From assembly GCF_027580225.2 (NCBI RefSeq), contig NC_073358.2, positions 27,616,501 to 27,680,500 on the forward strand: DNA of 64,000 nucleotides, written 5' to 3'. Of this stretch, positions 53,614 through 61,658 are shown piece after piece. The number at the start of each line of letters is the position of its first letter. Positions within the stretch are counted from its first letter, which is position 1. Origin of the DNA: Misgurnus anguillicaudatus (Eukaryota; Chordata; Actinopteri; Cypriniformes; Cobitidae). The position numbers were made by a program, and so were the translations under genes. The notes beneath the pieces were generated by a model. It had not been told where the DNA came from. It saw only the letters and a program-made list of their open reading frames with translations, and did no database searches.

Positions 53614-56597
53614 ATAAATATAGAATGTGTGCATCTTAGAACTGCATCATACATTGACACATCAGGTTCTTTTAAACACAAACAGCATATCATGTGTAAA
53701 ATGACTCCATCCTGTTCACACTCTCTCTCTCACACAATTATACTTGCACACATTTATTCATACATTTATTTAAATGCAGTTGACCTCCACAAACACAGAG
53801 GAACTTAGTAGTTACTAGAAGCATTAGGACTGTGCCCAAGCAAGTCCCCTGATATGAAGCACCTGTACTTCCTTTCAAATGTTTTTCAAAAACGAATAGA
53901 AAACAAACCAACAAAATCAGCCTAGGGGCAACCTGACCGGAATTACCAGTGTATCAGAGACAGAGTAGAGGTAAGAAGGGGGGCGGATCATAGGTCGCTT
54001 AGGCAGAAAGGATACATGAGACACTTGGTGTGCGTGTTTGAATGTGTGTCAAAATCCCGCTGAAACTATGTGCCAAATGACGCAACCGCAGAAATCATTA
54101 ACAAAGATCTGTGCTCTAACACGTACGTACAAGCTGCTCTCCTCCCATCTGTCCTCTCTATCAAATCACAATATCTTCTTTAGTAGCTTTAAAGCAGGTT
54201 TGGGCAAAAATCTGAATTTAAGAATGGGCTCCCTTTAAAATTTTAATTGGCCAAGCCAGGGCATTTTGCCACCAAAATTTGAGAGTGTGCCACTGAATTT
54301 TACATTCAGTCGCACATGTGCGACCAGTAAATTTGACCTTTTTTTGGTGATGTGACACTAAATTTGAAACCGCACATTGTACTTTCTGCATTTATCATAA
54401 AAGTATTTATTAGTAATACAGTGGAAATTAGTAGAAATGTGAATATTTGGTTAGCATGTTGATTTACGGTGCGTGCACCTAAATTTTCTGGTTGTGCCCA
54501 TAAAATTTTCAGTTGGGGGCCACTGTGCTCCTAGTGAAAAAAGTTTGTCTGGAGCCCTGGGCCAAGCCCTACTGGGTGTTAAATTGAAATGACAAAAAAA
54601 TAATTACTAGGAATGCACAGATATATTGACAAACAATTGCTATGGGCAGATAAAAGCAATATTTCCCATTATCGGACATTGGCTGATTGTTTAAAAACAG
54701 CCCATGATTATATCCTTGCAATCAAAAATGCATCATTCTGGATGATTCATTTGGATTGAGTAACAATGAAAACAGAGATGACGTTTGTACGCTCTGTACC
54801 ACTAGAATGTCAGAGCATCATAATTTGGAGGAGTAAAACGCAAAACTATCAGTATTATCCAGTGTCATTCTATGTAATCAAATTCCCGTATTGCCACAAA
54901 AAAATTGTATCGGTGCATCCCTAGTAGGGCTGTCACAGTGATTAAATAACCGTCTCATCGCGATTGTTTGACCTCATCGTGATGATTTCAGATCACCTCA
55001 ATGATTGCACATCTCTCTAAACAACACATGGGGGAGCGGCAGTGCCTGTAATCATCACAATTTACCATCAGCCAAATTTCATAATCGTGACAGCCCTAAT
55101 CCCTAGAATTTACATCCCTATAGTATAAATATCACAATTTACATCCAAGCAATGTGGAGGGATCTTCTATCACCCTGACCGTGTTTATTTCATAACAATC
55201 AGTTCTACATTATCATGCTTATTACATGACTACCTTCAACAGGTGAAAATACATGGGCACAAAATATTGATTTGAAATATTTTATTAGCTCATCTGTAAC
55301 AAATCCAAACCTTCTGCAAGGAAAACCTGTTTCCTAGCAGGTTTATGCCAAGGCATGAAGTCCAAACAAGTCAAACATGCCACTTGGTGTAATCATTTGT
55401 AAATTTAAATGTTACCAAGTAGGCTTATATTTAATTTATTTGTAAGTATTAAACTGTATGGATCAAGATAACTACCAGTACCAGGATGAAGCTGTGTTAT
55501 AAATTAAAGGCGGTTGTTATCTACGAATAACAAACCATGGAATATCGCATTTGGGCAATCAGAAACAAGTTTTACGTTATGTAATTTTAAAACTACTTCT
55601 AAAAATCTGATCTGCAATTTTGCATCCTGTTGCTTGCAAATTTAGGAACTAAAAGGATATATTTAAAAGTCACTGTCAAACGTTGCACAACTCTGCTTTT
55701 AAGTCTCTAAATAAATCCCATATGGTGCCAACAAAACTTTGAGGTCAGTCTGAAATGTCTATAGCTTTCCTCAATCTATACAAGTGTACTGTAACATGGA
55801 CCATACACTATATTAAGCTACCGTCAAACATTATTCTGCAACCACCTTAATCTAAATGTTTTTTAATTACTAGAAAACAGATGGCCGGACAGGTAGCAAC
55901 TCTCTTTCCAGAATTTATAGTTTAATTTGGATGAAAGACTGGATCCCTTGGAGACGGTGTGTGTACATATTCAAGGGCCTGTTTTGCAGATGCCTTTCTT
56001 TCTGCACAACAGATAATAAGCTTGAAGAGTACAATGCTTGACTCAAGTTATTATCTCAGTGTTAACTGAGAAACACTCCCCATGACCTTAAGCACGCACA
56101 CCACACACACACACAGATCTTGTGTCATGTGGAGGTATTAGCAACTCACACGTGCACCTTTTCCTAATAATAAAACATACTCAAAAGTATGAATGTGTCA
56201 TACACTCACAAAAACACTTAAGACTATGATAATATGTGACCTGTTCTTTAGAATGGACTCTGGATTAATTCACACGATAGGAGTTTCCTCCTTAGTGCCC
56301 TCCTCCTTTCCACTCCCCTGATCCTCTCCACTCCCCTTATTATCCTGTGGCTGTCCCGTCTGTTCCTCTCCACTTCTTTTCCATCCTGTAATCCTTCCTT
56401 TCCTACACCTTTCTGTTATCCACTCCCCTCCTGATCCCATTTTATCAGTGTAATTTGGATCTGGGGCAAAAGCTCTGCGGTACCTGAAACAAGGCCACTC
56501 TCCAGGAGACCAGCACAGGTCTCTGTGTGTCTCTCTCTCCCGCACAGACGTAAAAATAAATCATGGTAGGCCTATTTTCGTGTCTTACCAACACTGG

Positions 56598-56642
<45 letters not shown>

Positions 56643-59600
56643 ATAGAGAGAGAGAGCAAGTTTTTCATATCTATAACAATATTCTTTAGTTACTCTTTAA
56701 GAACGAGGTTGTTCACTTAGGTTTAGGGTCTGTAAGGGGAAACATGACTTCTTATACAAGTTAGATCTGAATGAGGTCACATGAGGTGTTTAAATGTGAC
56801 ATTAGTGTTGATGACTGTATAGGGGGTTTTGAAAGTTTTGAAAAGATGCGTTTTGACTAGGCTTTAAGGTTAGTTGAGGTACTTTTAGTAAAATGAATAT
56901 GGATAGAAGCAAAATGCAAGGTCGCCCAAAAGTGTCTTACCTTGCAGCTGTTTGAAACGGCCCTCCAGTATGTTGGAATATTGCACCTGGTTCACAAAGG
57001 CGGCTGGCGAGAGACCCGGCTCATGTTCCCGCGAATCAAAATCCATCTTTCTGTCGCTATAACGCTCGCTCTCCAAATAAATCGTCCCTCTGACCCTCGT
57101 GCTCTGCTTTAATCCAAATCAAATGATCACTCCAAGAGTAAGGCACCTTGTTCTCGTTTAGCCAGGAATCACAAGCATGGCACATGAAAAGTTAAAACAA
57201 AAGATGTAAAATCCCGCCAAATGTTTCACTTTCCCTCACGGGAGAGAAAAAAGTTGAGGTTGAAAACGGTAACTCTGCAGGTGCGTGCGGGCTTACTAGC
57301 GCTTCTTCAGTGCAGGCTAAGCCACGCCATACTGCTTCATTTGTTTGAGAGGAAAACTCTCTTCCGTTCATTGAATCTATCCTTATTCTCCAGCAAAATC
57401 CGTAAGATCACACGTGTAGATGAAGAGGGAAAAGCTACAGTAAGAACAAAATGTTCCTTCCTCTTTCACCTATTTCTTCTTCACCTTCTTGTCTTCTGGA
57501 AACGCAGTAAACTCTTGACTCTCTCTCTCTCTCCCGCCGTCACTCAGCTCAACTCACTGTGACTATGTGTGCACGCACACACACCTTGTTTGAGTAAGGC
57601 TGCAGAACTAGCTGCGCTCGGCTTCCTAAGTAAACAAAGCCTCCTACTCTCTCTCTCTCTCTCTCTCGCTCGGTTTCTGAGCTTTGGCATTTGCATAAGG
57701 TGTGTGTGGGAGGAGCAAAACCCTTGCAGAGCAAGAAAAAGACAGAGGGAGGGTGAGGGTATGTAGGTGTGGGCTGAACCATTTCTGAAGGTGAAGGGGG
57801 GGTGGAGCATTCATTCAGGAGATGGAAGGTTTCACAGGAGAAATAGGCGTGGTGGAGCAAGCATGATGTAGCTGGATTAAAATACTGAAAAAATTGTTGT
57901 CTCATCAGCTTTTTAAAAGATACGAGTTTATTTTTATCCATCCATTGATTTTTATGATGTGCACCCTTAAGCCTTAGTGATTTGCGCGTGTGCGCAGGGA
58001 TTTGGATTTGTAAGACCTTTACCCTTAATTCATCGCAGCTGAAAGTGTCACACTGTATCTTTCTTCCTTTCGAAGGCGTGCTCAGATAAAACAAGCCGTT
58101 GAGGCAGGAAGGAAGTCATTGAGAAAGATTCAACAAGCAAACGCGGTCTTTTTCCTGTGCATGTGCAAGAGCGTGTATGTGTGCCAACCTCATTACACAT
58201 GAACTTTGCTGGCAGCGTCTCAATGCAATGGACTCTGATCACAGAATGACATTACTCTTAAATGCATCAGAAAGCAAAGTCGGTTATAAATAACCAGAAA
58301 AGCCTTGACCACTCATTCTTACACACAAAACTTCACACGTGCCCACACCCATTTCTCCTTGTGGTTTTACAAGAGGAAGTGGTTTAATGAAGACCAGTCC
58401 AGCGGCAGGTTGTGCTGATTTACAAGTGTGACTGGCAGTGACCATCAAAGAGGAGAGGTCAAAGGTCAAATCATGCCCAGAAGCACTAGGCCTGAGTTAA
58501 TGAACCCTGTGTAAAGATTTGGCTATAAATGTGGGCTTAGAAACATTGAAGATGTTAAAACTTGTATGGACTGTTTAGATGAATCATGTTTTAGCTCAGT
58601 AATAACGTTAACAGGTTTGGTTGAGAGTTAAAGGATTAGTGAATTTTCTTAAAAATTGAAGAAAAATCAAGATAATTTATTCACCAACATGTCATCCAAA
58701 ATGTTGATGTCTTTCTTTGTTCAGTCGAGAAAAAAAATGTGTTTTTTGAGGAAAACATTCCAGGATTTTTCTCATTTTAATGGACCCCAATACTTAACAG
58801 TTTTAATGCAGTTTAAAATTGCAGTTTCAAAGGACTCTAAATAATCTCAAATGAGGCATAAGGGTCTTATCTAGCAAAAAATAATAAATATGCACTTTTA
58901 AATAACAACTTCTCGTCTTTCTCCGGTCCGGTGACCCGCCAGCCATTTTGCCACCAAAATTTGAGAGTGTGCCACTGAATTTTACATCCAGTCGCACATG
59001 TGCGACCAGTAAATTTGACCATTTTTTGTGATGTGACACTGAATTTGAAACAGCACGTTGTACTTTCTGCATCTATCATTAAAGTATTTATTAGTAATAG
59101 AGTGAAAATTAGTAGAAATGTGAATATTTGGTTAGCATGTTGATTTACGGTGTGTGCCCCTAAATTTTCTGGTTGCACCCCTAAAATTTTCAGTTGGGGC
59201 AACTGTGCTCCTAGTGAAAAAAGTTAGTTTGGAGCCCTGTAAATGGCATCTATAATACCCCTTACAGAAAAAAACATACATTTCACATGTTTTCCCAAAG
59301 CTTTCACATGGGAATTTACATGGGATTCACATGAAAATATCCAAAACCAGATTTTAAATCATTATGCATTGTTGCATGTCAAATTCATGTGGCTTTCCTA
59401 TAAGGGCATGCAAATACACACATACAGATCAGGACAGAAATGCATCAGAAACAGTTAGCTAAAGATAACTGTGCAGGGGTGTGAGAGCCAAAGCTGTCCA
59501 GTAAAGCAGTGTAGGACATTAGCTTATGTCCTCCGGGACTCTTTCCTGCCTCTGCCCTTCAACTCTATTGTACACTGTCAGAGAAAATGATCAAAAAATG

Positions 59601-60966
59601 ATCCCCAGCTGTCATTGGGGTGGTACCCTTTCAAAAAGTACACTTCTGCACATAAAGAGTTCATATTAGTACAGCAGAGGTACATATTATTGATAGCAAC
59701 GAGTGCATATTAGTTCCTCAAAGGTACATATTGCTACCAAATGTATACATATCTATACCTAAACAGTACATAGAATCTTTGTAAAGGGTACTGCCCTGTG
59801 ACAGTCATGGCGCTTTCCATTGCATAGTACGCCACGGTTTGGTTTGGATCAAGTCGGGTCAGCTCACCTCTCCTCACTTTGGTTTGCTTAGCTTTTCCAT
59901 TGAGTTTAGTAAAACTTCGGAGTGGGAGGGATTATAGGCATGCCGTTATATTTGCGCTGCCCACTGCTGTGACATCTTACAAGTGAGAGCATACATTCCC
60001 ATACATTTATTTATTTCTCAGTCTGCCACAAAATTAAAATTGGCCACCACAAATAGATGTTTGCACATTGCGTTTATCGCTACCTCTGTTTCACATGACA
60101 GTTTCTGTACAAACACGTGTGGCATCAATCGACGCTCTCCGCTGAGCCTCATTTAAGTTGCATTTAAGCATATATGCGGACATGCGTATCACGAATGCGC
60201 TGTCACAAACTGCAAGTCTGGAAAAAAACTGTTATGGTGTTCCTGATTCTCAACCTATGGATTCATTGCTAAAAGGGAGTTTGGGAACTTGCCGCAAAGC
60301 ACAGATGACAACATGTTTACTCGAGACAGCGCAAGCTAGCATGAAGGTAAAGCTAATCTTTTGCATTATAGCGATGACGCTGGTAGTGACGATTCTGTCA
60401 GACCAATCAGTGATCTACAGTGTTTTCGCGTCACGTTTTGGTATCAGCCCGGGTCACTTGGAACCCCAACCGAGTTGGTACTAAAAAGTATTGGGTACTT
60501 GCAATGGAAAAGCGCAATTAGGGACAACTTTTTATCTGACAGTGCATATTGCTCTCTTGAACTTTGAAAGATGTTTTAGTCTGGCTTTTCCAGTTTTTCC
60601 TTCTCTGTGCATTTCCATTTCCCCTGATGTTTATTGTGATTGGTATGGTGGTTTTCACTGTGCTGAGTTCGAAACATAAAACCATTTCTTAAGGCCATAG
60701 AGTGAATTAAACGCTCATAATAAATTCAATTATACAGACTCTGCTCTTAGCAACGCCTCCAGGTTTCTAAGCTACCAATTCTGTTAAACCTCATGTGTCG
60801 TCCTCAGCCATTGAGTTTTATTACTAAAGTCAGACAAACAAACATATCTGCTCGAGTAAAGCAGACAGTATTTGGGTCCTTATAATCAGTCTTACTAGTC
60901 AATCAGTAATGAATGATGAATGCACTCCACAAATTCTGATCTTTAACATAGACAAATATGTACATA

Positions 60967-61024
<58 letters not shown>

Positions 61025-61594
61025 CTAGCTTCTCTTTAGTTCCCACCCACACGAAACATATGCATGCATCTACAAAATGACCCATGATTATTAGGTTAGG
61101 TTCTTCAAAGTACTACATTCCCAACACAAACATCAGTGTGGGTGTTGGGCTCTAAAATAAGTCATGTAACAACCCAACACACACAGATGACTTATTTTTA
61201 TTGCAATTCAATAAAATGACTTTAGTAACTTCTAAGAACACACAACACAGTGTGTGCTACCTTGACACATTCTTTAAACTGCATTTGATCTTTGTCATAA
61301 TTCACCAGCAAGTCAAAGTTGTACTGGAAGCAACGATATAACCACTCAAATAGCAAGATGACCACTGGGTTTAACACACCCTATGACTAATGGAGAAAAA
61401 AACAAATATGATACGAAATGGCAAAAGGTATGAAATATATGACTTGAGAACAGACCTGGGAAAAATGAAGAGATAGAGTCAAAGGGGTAAAACAGAACTG
61501 AAAGAATGCGGACATCAAGTCTCTGCTTGTCAGGAGATGGTATCTGACTTAAACACCCTCTCTCTCTTATTCTCTCACGCGCAGACACACGCAT

Positions 61595-61658
<64 letters not shown>

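Noticed and set aside
56270..56545. 91-codon Arg/Glu/Gly-rich minus-strand ORF
   Set aside because: Low-complexity purine-rich sequence with no splice context or similarity; not credible as a gene.
58867..59202. 111-codon minus-strand ORF
   Set aside because: It crosses the junction of two MITE fragments and is not conserved in the copy at 54.3 kb.
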